A stretch of DNA of 64,000 nucleotides from the NCBI GenBank assembly GCA_035447065.1, contig DAOTGJ010000010.1, forward strand, positions 22,497 to 86,496, read 5' to 3'. Shown here one piece after another: positions 8,385 to 15,341 of this stretch. Numbering within the stretch: the stretch's first letter is position 1; every line of letters starts with the position of its first letter. The translations under genes were made by a program, and so were the position numbers. The DNA comes from CALEMW01 sp035447065. GTDB lineage: Bacteria; Krumholzibacteriota; Krumholzibacteriia; LZORAL124-64-63. The notes below the pieces were generated by a model, which was given only the letters and a program-made list of their open reading frames with translations, made no database searches and was not told the DNA's origin.

Positions 8385-9584
8385 TCAGCCCAGCGTCTTG
8401 AACACCTTGGTGATGCGGCGCATGGCCCAGGTCACGTCCTTGCGCTTGATGGTCAGCGGCGGCGCGATGCGGATCACGTTCTCGTGGGTCTCCTTGCAGA
8501 GCAACCCCTCGGCCATGAGCGCCTCGCAGTACGGACGCGCCGGGCGGTCCAGCACCAGGCCGATCCACAGGCCCACGCCGCGCACCTGCTTGATGCTCTC
8601 GGCCTTCACCTTCTTGAGCTCGGCCATGAAGTGCTCGCCCTGCTTGAGCGAGTTCTCCACCAGCTTCTCCTCCACGATGACCTTGAGCGCCTCGTTGGCC
8701 ACGGCGCAGCCCAGGGGGTTGCCGCCGAAGGTGGAGCCGTGGTCGCCGGGGTGGAACACGCCCATGACCTCGTCGTCGGCCAGGAATGCGCTCACGGGGT
8801 AGAAGCCGCCGCTCAGGGCCTTGCCCACGATCAGCCCGTCCGGGCGCACGCCCTCCCACTGGTGGGCGAACATCTTGCCGGTGCGGCCCAGGCCGCTCTG
8901 GATCTCGTCGCAGATCAGCAGCACGTTGGCGGCCTTGCACAGCTCCGCGGCCTTCTTCAGGAAGCCCGCAGGCGGCACGATGATGCCGGCCTCGCCCTGG
9001 ATGGGCTCCACCAGGAAGGCGCAGGTGTGGGGCGTGATGGCCTTGGCCAGGGCGTCGGCGTCGCCGAAGGGGATCACCTTGAAGCCCGGGGTGAAGGGCC
9101 CGAAGCCGTCCTGGTACTGGGCGTCGGTGCTGAAGCCCACGATGGTGGTGGTGCGGCCGTGGAAGTTGTCGGCGCAGACGATGATCTCCGCCTTGTCCGC
9201 CGGGATGCCCTTCACCTTGTAGCCCCACTTGCGGGCCGCCTTCACGGCGGTCTCCACCGCCTCGGCGCCCGAGTTCATGGGCAGCACGCGCTGGTAGCCG
9301 GAGAGCTCGCTGAGGGTCTTGTAGAAGGGGGGGAGCTGGTCGTTGCGGAAGGCGCGGCTGGTCAGGGTCACCTTGGCGGCCTGGCGTCGGAAGACCTTGA
9401 GCAGGCGGGGGTGGCAGTGCCCCTGGTTCACGGCGCTGTAGGCGGCCAGGCAGTCCAGGTAGCGGTTGCCCTCCACGTCCTCCACCCAGATGTCCTCGGC
9501 CTTGCGGATCACCAGGTCCAGCGGATGGTAGTTGTGAGCGCCGTAGGCGTCCTCCATCTGGATGTACTTCGCGGTCTTCTTCAT
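8385..9584 (-). CDS. rocD: Ornithine aminotransferase (class III PLP aminotransferase)
   Basis: 399 aa from the ATG at 9584, picked because GGAGGTGG stands 7 bp upstream and the protein then begins 'MKKTAKYIQMEDAYGAHNYHPL', matching the usual start of ornithine-oxo-acid aminotransferases. It transfers the delta-amino group of ornithine to 2-oxoglutarate, giving glutamate semialdehyde for proline or glutamate. The PLP lysine is K255 in 'VGKALSGGFYP'; 'NSGAEAVETAVK' and 'CDEIQSGLGRTG' are the cofactor-binding segments. Acetylornithine or other omega-aminotransferase activity is possible, but the N-terminus favours RocD. No arginine-pathway neighbours are present. Confidence 0.87.
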   Translation of the reverse strand: MKKTAKYIQMEDAYGAHNYHPLDLVIRKAEDIWVEDVEGNRYLDCLAAYSAVNQGHCHPRLLKVFRRQAAKVTLTSRAFRNDQLPPFYKTLSELSGYQRVLPMNSGAEAVETAVKAARKWGYKVKGIPADKAEIIVCADNFHGRTTTIVGFSTDAQYQDGFGPFTPGFKVIPFGDADALAKAITPHTCAFLVEPIQGEAGIIVPPAGFLKKAAELCKAANVLLICDEIQSGLGRTGKMFAHQWEGVRPDGLIVGKALSGGFYPVSAFLADDEVMGVFHPGDHGSTFGGNPLGCAVANEALKVIVEEKLVENSLKQGEHFMAELKKVKAESIKQVRGVGLWIGLVLDRPARPYCEALMAEGLLCKETHENVIRIAPPLTIKRKDVTWAMRRITKVFKTLG

Positions 9585-9761
9585 CGCTCGCCACCTCCGG
9601 GATACGCGTTGCGTCGACGCCGGACCCCCGGCGGACCCCGTTGCACGCCGCGGGACCGTCCCGCGGCAGGCCCAAGATAGGCCACGCTCCCATCCCTTCC
9701 AAGCCGATTCGGGGCTCGCAGGCGGCGACGAAAAAAAGTCCGCCGCGCCGCTCATTTTTAC
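9585..9761. other. Non-coding spacer upstream of rocD
   Basis: I find no gene here. Towards 9750-9800 the sequence changes abruptly from GC-rich to AT-rich. On the minus strand an 8-bp direct repeat TTCAAGTA (plus-strand positions 9759-9766 and 9776-9783) could supply a weak rocD promoter (TTCAAG, 17 bp, TAAAAA) or a regulator site. Confidence 0.4.
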
Positions 9762-9790
9762 TTGAAAAACAAAAGTACTTGAATTATTAA
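9762..9790 (+). promoter_or_regulatory. AT-rich promoter reading toward the winged-helix gene
   Basis: TTGAAA, 17-bp spacer, TATTAA, in the most AT-rich stretch of this part of the window. Transcription would start near 9797, giving a leader of about 320 nt before the GTG at 10119. Confidence 0.6.
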
Positions 9791-9796
9791 AGTAGC

Positions 9797-10118
9797 TGTC
9801 CCGCCGGCAGGGTCATGGACGACCCGGGCGGGGCGGCGGAACGATCGCAGGTTCGATTCGTTTCCCGGGTGAGCCGTGTCCGGATGGATCGCCGGTGAAG
9901 GCCGAGGGCATCCGCGCGAGCGGGACGGGGAGGGATCCCCGACGGCAACCCTGGAGGACCGCAGGTCCGCGGCCGTGACGATCCTCTCGCGGAGGTCGTC
10001 GACAGGCTCCGGCCGCGAAACGGATCGCGAACGGGGAGAGGTCCCGGTCGACCTCTCCCCGTGACCGTTCCCGCGACGCGTCCGCGCGACGCTCCACCGG
10101 CGGCAAGGAGGCCCCGGC
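9797..10118 (+). promoter_or_regulatory. Long structured 5' leader of the winged-helix gene
   Basis: About 320 nt with no convincing reading frame. It contains several complementary GC segments (for example GGTCCGCGGCC next to GGACCGC around 9955-9975) and ends in a 13-bp perfect hairpin at 10031-10062. The layout promoter - structured leader - hairpin - gene is that of an attenuator or riboswitch, but I do not recognise a known class. Confidence 0.4.
10031..10062 (+). terminator. Terminator-like hairpin inside the leader
   Basis: ACGGGGAGAGGTC / GACCTCTCCCCGT, 13 bp perfect, 6-nt loop. No T-run follows. It lies 57 bp before the winged-helix start codon, so it could be an attenuator or the terminator of a short upstream RNA. 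Confidence 0.5.
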
Positions 10119-10460
10119 GTGCCCCGCGCGAGTCAAGACGGATCCCCGTCCCGCGGGGATTCCCCTCTCGCCAGCCTGCTCCACGGCCGCGTGCGGCTGC
10201 TGGTGCTCTCCCATCTGGTGCGCCACGGCGCCACCAGCTTCTCCGTGCTCCGCGACCGCCTGCAGCTCACCGACGGCACCCTGTCCGTCCACCTCTCCAA
10301 GCTGGAGGAGGCGGGCGTGGTGGAGGTGGTCAAGGGGTTCGAGGGCAAGCGCCCCAAGACGGTGGTGCGCATGACGCGCGGCGGCCGCACCCGCTTCAAG
10401 AGCTACGTGGAGGAGCTGCGGGCCATCGTGCCGGGGTTGGGGGAGGAGGAGCCCTCCTAG
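10119..10460 (+). CDS. Small winged-helix (HTH_34/MarR-ArsR-like) transcriptional regulator
   Basis: 113 aa; GTG start at 10119 with AAGGAG 8 bp upstream. Residues ~20-100 form one winged-helix domain: 'HGRVRLLVLSHLVRHGATSF' (helices 1-2), recognition region 'LTDGTLSVHLSKLEEAGVVEVVKGF', then the wing 'GKRPKTVVRMTRGGRTRF'. This pattern matches the HTH_34 family of stand-alone DNA-binding proteins. No ligand domain and no metal-binding cysteines are present. Target genes are unknown; rocD on the other side of the AT-rich promoter region and glgP are the nearest candidates. The long leader suggests its own expression is controlled. Confidence 0.85.
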   Translation: MPRASQDGSPSRGDSPLASLLHGRVRLLVLSHLVRHGATSFSVLRDRLQLTDGTLSVHLSKLEEAGVVEVVKGFEGKRPKTVVRMTRGGRTRFKSYVEELRAIVPGLGEEEPS

Positions 10461-10477
10461 GAGCGCAAGGCCGGAAC

Positions 10478-10513
10478 GACGACGCCGCGGTCCCGAGGGA
10501 CCGCGGCGTCGTC
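10478..10513. terminator. Bidirectional terminator between the winged-helix gene and glgP
   Basis: GACGACGCCGCGGTCCC / GGGACCGCGGCGTCGTC: a 17-bp perfect stem with a 2-nt centre, between two convergent genes, so it can serve both. Confidence 0.75.
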
Positions 10514-10534
10514 AGGCGGAGCGTCGTGCGGAGG

Positions 10535-12628
10535 TCAGACCCGCTGCGCGCACGGCGCGTAGAACCGCGAGGCGTACTCGTCCACCATGCGCGCCGTGCT
10601 GAACTCGGGGATCACGGATGCGACCGCCGCCTTCATCATGGCGGTCCAGCGGCGGGGCACGCCGTCGGCGTCGCGGTCGTAGAAGGTGGGGATCACCTGG
10701 TTCTCCAGCAGGCCGAAGAGCTCCTCGGCGTCGGCGGCGTCCTGCTGGTCGGGGTCCAGGCTGTCGGAGTCGTCGCCGAAGCTCCAGCCGTTGTCCCCGT
10801 GGTAGCCCTCGCACCACCAGCCGTCGCTCACCGACAGGTTCAGCCCGCCGTTGGCCGCGGCCTTCATGCCGCTGGTGCCGCTGGCCTCCAGGGGGCGGCG
10901 CGGCGTGTTCAGCCACACGTCCACGCCCTGCACCAGGAAGCGGGCCAGGGCGATGTTGTAGCCCTCCAGCAGGATGATGCGCCCCTGGAAGATGGGGTCG
11001 TGGGCGATGCGCCAGATCTCCTGCATGAGCTGCTTGCCGGGCTCGTTCTGCGGGTGGGCCTTGCCGGCCAGCAGGATCTGCACGGGCCGTGCGCGGTCGT
11101 TGAGCAGGGCGGCCAGGCGCTCGCGCTCGTGCAGCAGAAGGGTGGCGCGCTTGTAGGGCGCGAACCGCCGCGCGAAGCCGATGGTCAGGGCCTCCGGGTC
11201 CAGCAGCGAAGCCGCGGCGGCGATGCTCGGGGCCGGCGCCTCGTGGCGCACCCGCTGGGCGGCGATGCGCGTGCGCACCTGGTTGACCAGGCGGCAGCGC
11301 AGGGTCTGGTGCACGCGCCAGAGGGTGCCGTCGTCCACGCTCAGGCCGTCGTCGCCCAGGTGGTCGCGGTAGAGGCGGTCCAGCTCCGGGGCGATCCAGC
11401 TCATCATGTGCACGCCGTTGGTGATGTGCTCGATGGGCGTGTCGTCCTCGTTCAGCTCCGGCCACAGGTGGTGCCACATGAAGCGGGCCACGCGGCCGTG
11501 GAGCTCGCTCACGCCGTTGCTGAAGCGCGAGGCGCGCAGGGCCAGCACGGTCATGCCGAAGCGGTTGTGCGCGTCGTCCGGGCGATCCAGGCCCAGGGCC
11601 ATGAGCTGGTCCAGGTCCAGGCCGTCGGCCTGCGTCAGGGCGCGCAGGTACTCGCGCACGTGGTCCGGCGAGAAGGTGTCGTTGCCGGCGGCCACCGGCG
11701 TGTGGGTGGTGAACACGTTGCCTTCGCGGACCTCGTCCAGGGCCGCGGCGATGGTCTCGCCCTGGGCCGAGCAGCGGCGACGGAGCTGCTCCACCGCGAG
11801 GAAGGCGGAGTGGCCCTCGTTGAGGTGGCACACGTCGGGCTCGATGCCCAGGGCGTTCAGGGCGCGCAGGCCGCCCACGCCCAGGATCATCTCCTGGCGG
11901 ATGCGCGTGTCCTCGTTGCCGCCGTAGAGGTGGCCGCTGATGAGGCGGTCCTCGGGGTCGTTGCCCTCCACGTCCGTGTCCAGCAGGTACAGGGGCACGC
12001 GGCCCACGGGGATCTTCCACACGCGCGCCTTCACCTCGCGGCCGGGCAGCGGCACGCTCACGGTGATGGGCGCGCCGTCGGCGCCGCACTGCAGCGCGGC
12101 GGGCAGCAGTCCGAACTCGTTGGTGTGGTAGTGCTCGTGCTGCCGGCCCTCGGGGCTGATCTGCTGGTAGAAGTAGCCGAAGCGGTAGGCCAGGCCCACG
12201 GCCACCAGGGGCAGGCCAAGGTCGCTGGCGGACTTCAGGTGGTCGCCGGCCAGGATGCCCAGGCCGCCCGAGTAGATGGGCAGGCTCTCGTGGATGCCGA
12301 ACTCGGCGCAGAAGTAGGCGGCCGTACGGTCGCCCAGCTCCTCGTGGGGCTCCGGCGTGGTCTGGGCGCGGAAGCGCGCCACGCAGGACGCCAGGCGCGC
12401 CTGGAAGGCGGCGTCGGCGGCCAGCTGCTGCAGGCGGGCGCCGTCGCAGCCGGCCAGCAGGGCCACGGGGTTGTGCTTCACGATATCCCAGCGCGCGGGA
12501 TCGATGGAGGCCATGAGCTCCTTCGCCTCGGGATCCCAGGTCCACCAGAGGTTGCGCGCGAGGTCGGTCAGCCCGGCCAGGGAGGCGGGCAGGGAGAAGT
12601 CGGTCAGGTAGCGGTCCACGACGGTCAT
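10535..12628 (-). CDS. glgP: Alpha-glucan (glycogen) phosphorylase
   Basis: 697 aa from the ATG at 12628, preceded by GGAGGA. It releases glucose-1-phosphate from glycogen or maltodextrin. The N-terminus 'DFSLPASLAGLTDLARNLWWTWDPEAKELM' and 'YFCAEFGIHESLPIYSGGLGILAGDHLKSASDLGLPLV' are diagnostic of the short alpha-glucan phosphorylase type. The PLP-binding region is 'EASGTSGMKAAANGGLNLSVSDGWW'. At ~700 aa it is the short bacterial/archaeal form rather than the ~800-aa E. coli type. It stands alone; no other glycogen gene is in the window. Confidence 0.95.
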   Translation of the reverse strand: MTVVDRYLTDFSLPASLAGLTDLARNLWWTWDPEAKELMASIDPARWDIVKHNPVALLAGCDGARLQQLAADAAFQARLASCVARFRAQTTPEPHEELGDRTAAYFCAEFGIHESLPIYSGGLGILAGDHLKSASDLGLPLVAVGLAYRFGYFYQQISPEGRQHEHYHTNEFGLLPAALQCGADGAPITVSVPLPGREVKARVWKIPVGRVPLYLLDTDVEGNDPEDRLISGHLYGGNEDTRIRQEMILGVGGLRALNALGIEPDVCHLNEGHSAFLAVEQLRRRCSAQGETIAAALDEVREGNVFTTHTPVAAGNDTFSPDHVREYLRALTQADGLDLDQLMALGLDRPDDAHNRFGMTVLALRASRFSNGVSELHGRVARFMWHHLWPELNEDDTPIEHITNGVHMMSWIAPELDRLYRDHLGDDGLSVDDGTLWRVHQTLRCRLVNQVRTRIAAQRVRHEAPAPSIAAAASLLDPEALTIGFARRFAPYKRATLLLHERERLAALLNDRARPVQILLAGKAHPQNEPGKQLMQEIWRIAHDPIFQGRIILLEGYNIALARFLVQGVDVWLNTPRRPLEASGTSGMKAAANGGLNLSVSDGWWCEGYHGDNGWSFGDDSDSLDPDQQDAADAEELFGLLENQVIPTFYDRDADGVPRRWTAMMKAAVASVIPEFSTARMVDEYASRFYAPCAQRV

Positions 12629-12717
12629 CGCGGGAATCCTCCGGTCGGTCGGGCGATGGGGTGCCGCTGGGCGGCGTGGGGGGACCAAGATAGGGCGAAC
12701 CCGGTCCCGGTTTCCAG

Positions 12718-12738
12718 TCGGGATCGTTATCGACCCGA
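12718..12738 (-). terminator. Possible short terminator or palindrome after ogt
   Basis: TCGGGATCG-TTAT-CGACCCGA, an imperfect palindrome directly after the ogt stop codon. It is short and could also be a protein-binding site upstream of glgP. Confidence 0.35.
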
Positions 12739-12740
12739 TT

Positions 12741-13286
12741 TCAAAAGAGTTGAGGCTCTTCCAGACGGGTGCCGTCGCCCAGGGTATGGCCCTCCAGGCG
12801 CAGGAGCCGGGCCTTGACCGTGAGCCCGCCGGCGAAGCCCACCAGGCCGCCGTCGCGCCCCACCACCCGGTGGCAGGGGATCAGGATCGGCAGCGGGTTC
12901 TGCCCGGCGGCCTGCCCCACGGCGCGGGTGGCCTTGGGCCGGCCGATGGCCCGCGCCACCTCGCCGTAGGTGCGCAGACGCCCGTACGGGATGCGGCGCA
13001 GCTCGGTCCAGACGGTCTGCTGGAAGGGGGTTCCGTGCGGGTCCAGGCGGGCGTCGAAGCGTTCGCGGCGGCCGGTGAAGTACTCGGCGAGCTGGCGGCG
13101 GAGGTCCTCGAAGGCGGCCGGATCCTCGGCGGGCTCCGCATCCGGATCCACCGCGTGCACGACGGCGTGGGCGTGGGTGTGGTATTGATAGGCGCGGGGC
13201 AGGAACTCCAGGCGGAGCAGGCCAGCGTCGCCTCCCACGGCGAGCAGGGGATCCAGGACCGTCCTCAGCAGGGCGTATCGGTACAT
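12741..13286 (-). CDS. ogt: Methylated-DNA--protein-cysteine S-methyltransferase
   Basis: 181 aa; the ATG at 13286 follows GGAGGAG. It repairs O6-alkylguanine by irreversible transfer of the alkyl group to its own cysteine. The active site 'ILIPCHRVVGRDGGLVGFAGG' and the winged-helix part 'GTPFQQTVWTELRRIPYGRLRTYGEVARAIGRPKATRAVGQA' are typical. The ribonuclease-H-like N-terminal domain is short, and there is no AdaA-type metal-binding Cys set, so it is Ogt rather than Ada. Divergent from the methyltransferase at 13346 with a 59-bp gap. Confidence 0.95.
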   Translation of the reverse strand: MYRYALLRTVLDPLLAVGGDAGLLRLEFLPRAYQYHTHAHAVVHAVDPDAEPAEDPAAFEDLRRQLAEYFTGRRERFDARLDPHGTPFQQTVWTELRRIPYGRLRTYGEVARAIGRPKATRAVGQAAGQNPLPILIPCHRVVGRDGGLVGFAGGLTVKARLLRLEGHTLGDGTRLEEPQLF

Positions 13287-13345
13287 GGCCGCTCCTCCGG
13301 TCGGCCCAGAGGCTACCAGAAAGCGGCGGAAAGGGGAAGCGGCCC

Positions 13346-14200
13346 GTGAGCGAACCCACGGACTGGCAGGAGGTTCTGGAGCTGGCGAAGGCGTCGGCGG
13401 GCGGGCTGCTGGACATCCGTCCGGCGGCCGCGGCGGCCGACGGCCATCTGCCCGGCGCGGCCGGCCTGCCCGTGCCCGAGGGCGCGGACCCCGCCGAGTT
13501 CCTGCCCGTGTATCTGCTGCCGCCGCGTCATGCCCCCCTGCTGGTGTTGGCCGATTCCCCCGTGGAGGCGGAGCGCGTGGCGGCCTGGCTGCGGGAACGC
13601 GGGCGCCCCCTGGTGCGCGGCGCGGCGCCGGATTGGACGACCGCTCCGCCCGGCGTGCTGGAGGCCGGCGTGCCCATGGCCCGCCTCTGGCGGCCGCCGA
13701 CGTGGCTGGAGGAGCACGTGGGTCTGCTGCCACCGCCGGACGCGCATCCGGTGACGGACCTGGGCTGCGGCAGCGGGCGCGCCGCGGCCTGGCTCTGCGG
13801 CCGCGGCTACCGCGTGCTGGCCGTGGACAGGCACGCCGACGCCCTGGACTGGGCCCGTCGTCTGGCGGCGGGCGCCCCGGGCGAGCTGGTGACCGTGGAG
13901 TCCGACCTCACGGTGGCGGCGCCGCCGCCGGGACCCTGGAGCGCCGCCCTGGCGTTCCGCTTCCTGCATCGCCCCCTGGTGGCGGACCTGGCCGACCGCG
14001 TGCGGCCCGGCGGCGTGGCCATGCTGCGGACCTTCCGCTGGGAGAAGGGCGACTGGAGCTTGCCGCGCCGGCGCTACTGCCTGCAGCCGGGGGAGCTGGA
14101 GGTGCTCTTTCCCCGCGCCGACTGGGAGATCCTGGCCCTGCGCGAGGACCACGACGAGGACGGCAAGCCGGCGTCGGGCGTCGTGGCCCGGCGGCGGTGA
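13346..14200 (+). CDS. Rhodanese-like/SAM-methyltransferase fusion
   Basis: 284 aa; GTG start at 13346 with AAGGGGAAG upstream. The first ~100 residues look like a rhodanese fold ('LLDIRPAAAAADGHLPGAAGLP', then 'LLVLADSPVEAERVAAWLRERG'), but the position of the catalytic Cys loop reads 'ADSP', so sulfur transfer is unlikely. Residues ~130-284 are a class I methyltransferase: 'VTDLGCGSGRAAAWLCGRGYRVLAVDRHADAL' binds SAM, followed by 'LADRVRPGGVAMLRTFRW'. The second half resembles TehB-like small-molecule methyltransferases. Substrate unknown. No close functional partner; ychF has its own promoter downstream. Confidence 0.8.
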   Translation: MSEPTDWQEVLELAKASAGGLLDIRPAAAAADGHLPGAAGLPVPEGADPAEFLPVYLLPPRHAPLLVLADSPVEAERVAAWLRERGRPLVRGAAPDWTTAPPGVLEAGVPMARLWRPPTWLEEHVGLLPPPDAHPVTDLGCGSGRAAAWLCGRGYRVLAVDRHADALDWARRLAAGAPGELVTVESDLTVAAPPPGPWSAALAFRFLHRPLVADLADRVRPGGVAMLRTFRWEKGDWSLPRRRYCLQPGELEVLFPRADWEILALREDHDEDGKPASGVVARRR

Positions 14201-14202
14201 GA

Positions 14203-14231
14203 TGGACAGGACCGGATCCAGGGGCTATCAT
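14203..14231 (+). promoter_or_regulatory. Predicted promoter of the ychF operon
   Basis: TGGACA, 17-bp spacer, TATCAT; GTG of ychF at 14270 about 32 nt downstream of the expected transcription start. Confidence 0.6.
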
Positions 14232-14269
14232 CCCGCGCCGGACCATCCACCCCCCGCGAGGAGCGACAC

Positions 14270-15319
14270 GTGCAGATCGGCATCCTGGGCCTGAAGTTCA
14301 CGGGCAAGACCACCCTGTTCAACGCCATCACCGGCTCCTCCCAGCCCACCGGGCAGGGCGGCGTGGAGACCCATCTGGCCGTGGGGCACGTGCCCGATCC
14401 GCGCCTGGACCGGCTGACCGCCATGTTCAACCCCAAGCGCAAGGTCGCGGCCAGCGTGGAGTGGCTGGACGTGCCGGGATTCGAGTCCAGCGGCCCCGGC
14501 GGCGCCAACGAGTCGGCGCGGTTCCTGGAACACGCGCGGCGCGTGGACGCCCTGGCCCAGGTGGTGCGCTGCTTCGACAACGGCATCAGCGAGCCGGATC
14601 CGGTGGGCGAGCTGGAGACCGTGGCCCTGGAGCTGACCCTGGCGGATCTGCAGGTGGTGGAGAACCGGCTGGAGAAGCTGGCCAAGGAGAAGCAGCGCAA
14701 GGGCAAGGTGGAGAACCCCCTGGAGCCGCCTCTGTTCGAGCGCTTCAAGACCACCCTGGAAGAGGGCGTGGCCCTGCGCACGCTGGCGCTCAACCCGGAC
14801 GAGGCCAAGCTGACCAGCGGCTTCTCCTTCCTCACCCTCAAGCCCATGATCGTGGTGCTCAACGGGGGTGAGGACGGCGTGCCGGCGGCGACGGCGGCGG
14901 CCGCCGCGCCCTTCGGCGCCGCGGTGGTGGACCTGTGCGCCAAGGTGGAGGAGGAGCTGGGCGAGCTGAGCGAGGAGGAGCGCCTGGAGTTCCTGTCCGA
15001 TCTGGGGATCGAGGAGCCGGCGTCCCACCGCATGATCCGCGCCGCCTACGCCGCGCTGGGCCTGCGCAGCTTCTTCACCGTGGGCGAGGACGAGTGCCGG
15101 GCCTGGACCATCCGCGCCGGCGCCCTGGCGCCCGAGGCCGCGGGGACCATCCATTCGGATCTGCAGCGGGGCTTCATCCGGGCCGAGACCATCGGCTATC
15201 AGGCCCTCGTGGACGCGGGCTCGCTGGCGGAGGCCAAGAAGGCGAACCTGATGCGGCTGGAGGGCAAGCAGTACGAGGTGCTGGACGGGGACGTGCTGAA
15301 CATCCGCTTCAGCGTGTGA
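14270..15319 (+). CDS. ychF: YchF/OLA1-type P-loop NTPase
   Basis: 349 aa; GTG start with GAGGAG upstream. Obg-superfamily ATPase linked to ribosomes and stress responses. G domain: P-loop 'GLKFTGKTTLFNA' (family norm is GLPNVGKST), switch II 'WLDVPGFES', and 'MIVVLNGGED' where a GTPase would have NKxD, consistent with the ATP preference of this family. The helical insertion (~120-190) and the C-terminal TGS domain ('CRAWTIRAGALAPEAAGTIHSDLQRGFIRAETI') are in the right order. The divergent P-loop suggests a YchF subfamily member rather than the canonical one. Followed after 22 bp by the glycosyltransferase-like gene. Confidence 0.88.
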   Translation: MQIGILGLKFTGKTTLFNAITGSSQPTGQGGVETHLAVGHVPDPRLDRLTAMFNPKRKVAASVEWLDVPGFESSGPGGANESARFLEHARRVDALAQVVRCFDNGISEPDPVGELETVALELTLADLQVVENRLEKLAKEKQRKGKVENPLEPPLFERFKTTLEEGVALRTLALNPDEAKLTSGFSFLTLKPMIVVLNGGEDGVPAATAAAAAPFGAAVVDLCAKVEEELGELSEEERLEFLSDLGIEEPASHRMIRAAYAALGLRSFFTVGEDECRAWTIRAGALAPEAAGTIHSDLQRGFIRAETIGYQALVDAGSLAEAKKANLMRLEGKQYEVLDGDVLNIRFSV

Positions 15320-15341
15320 CCCGAGGCAACGGGGAGGCCGC

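Noticed and set aside
9843..9870. tRNA-like GGTTCGATTC sequence
   Set aside because: The flanking bases cannot form the T-arm or acceptor stems, and no anticodon arm is present upstream.
9920..9960. GGCAACC core suggesting a SAM-I (S-box) riboswitch in the winged-helix leader
   Set aside because: The paired segments and the AGGGA...GGCAACC spacing do not fit the S-box fold; I kept only the general idea of a structured leader.
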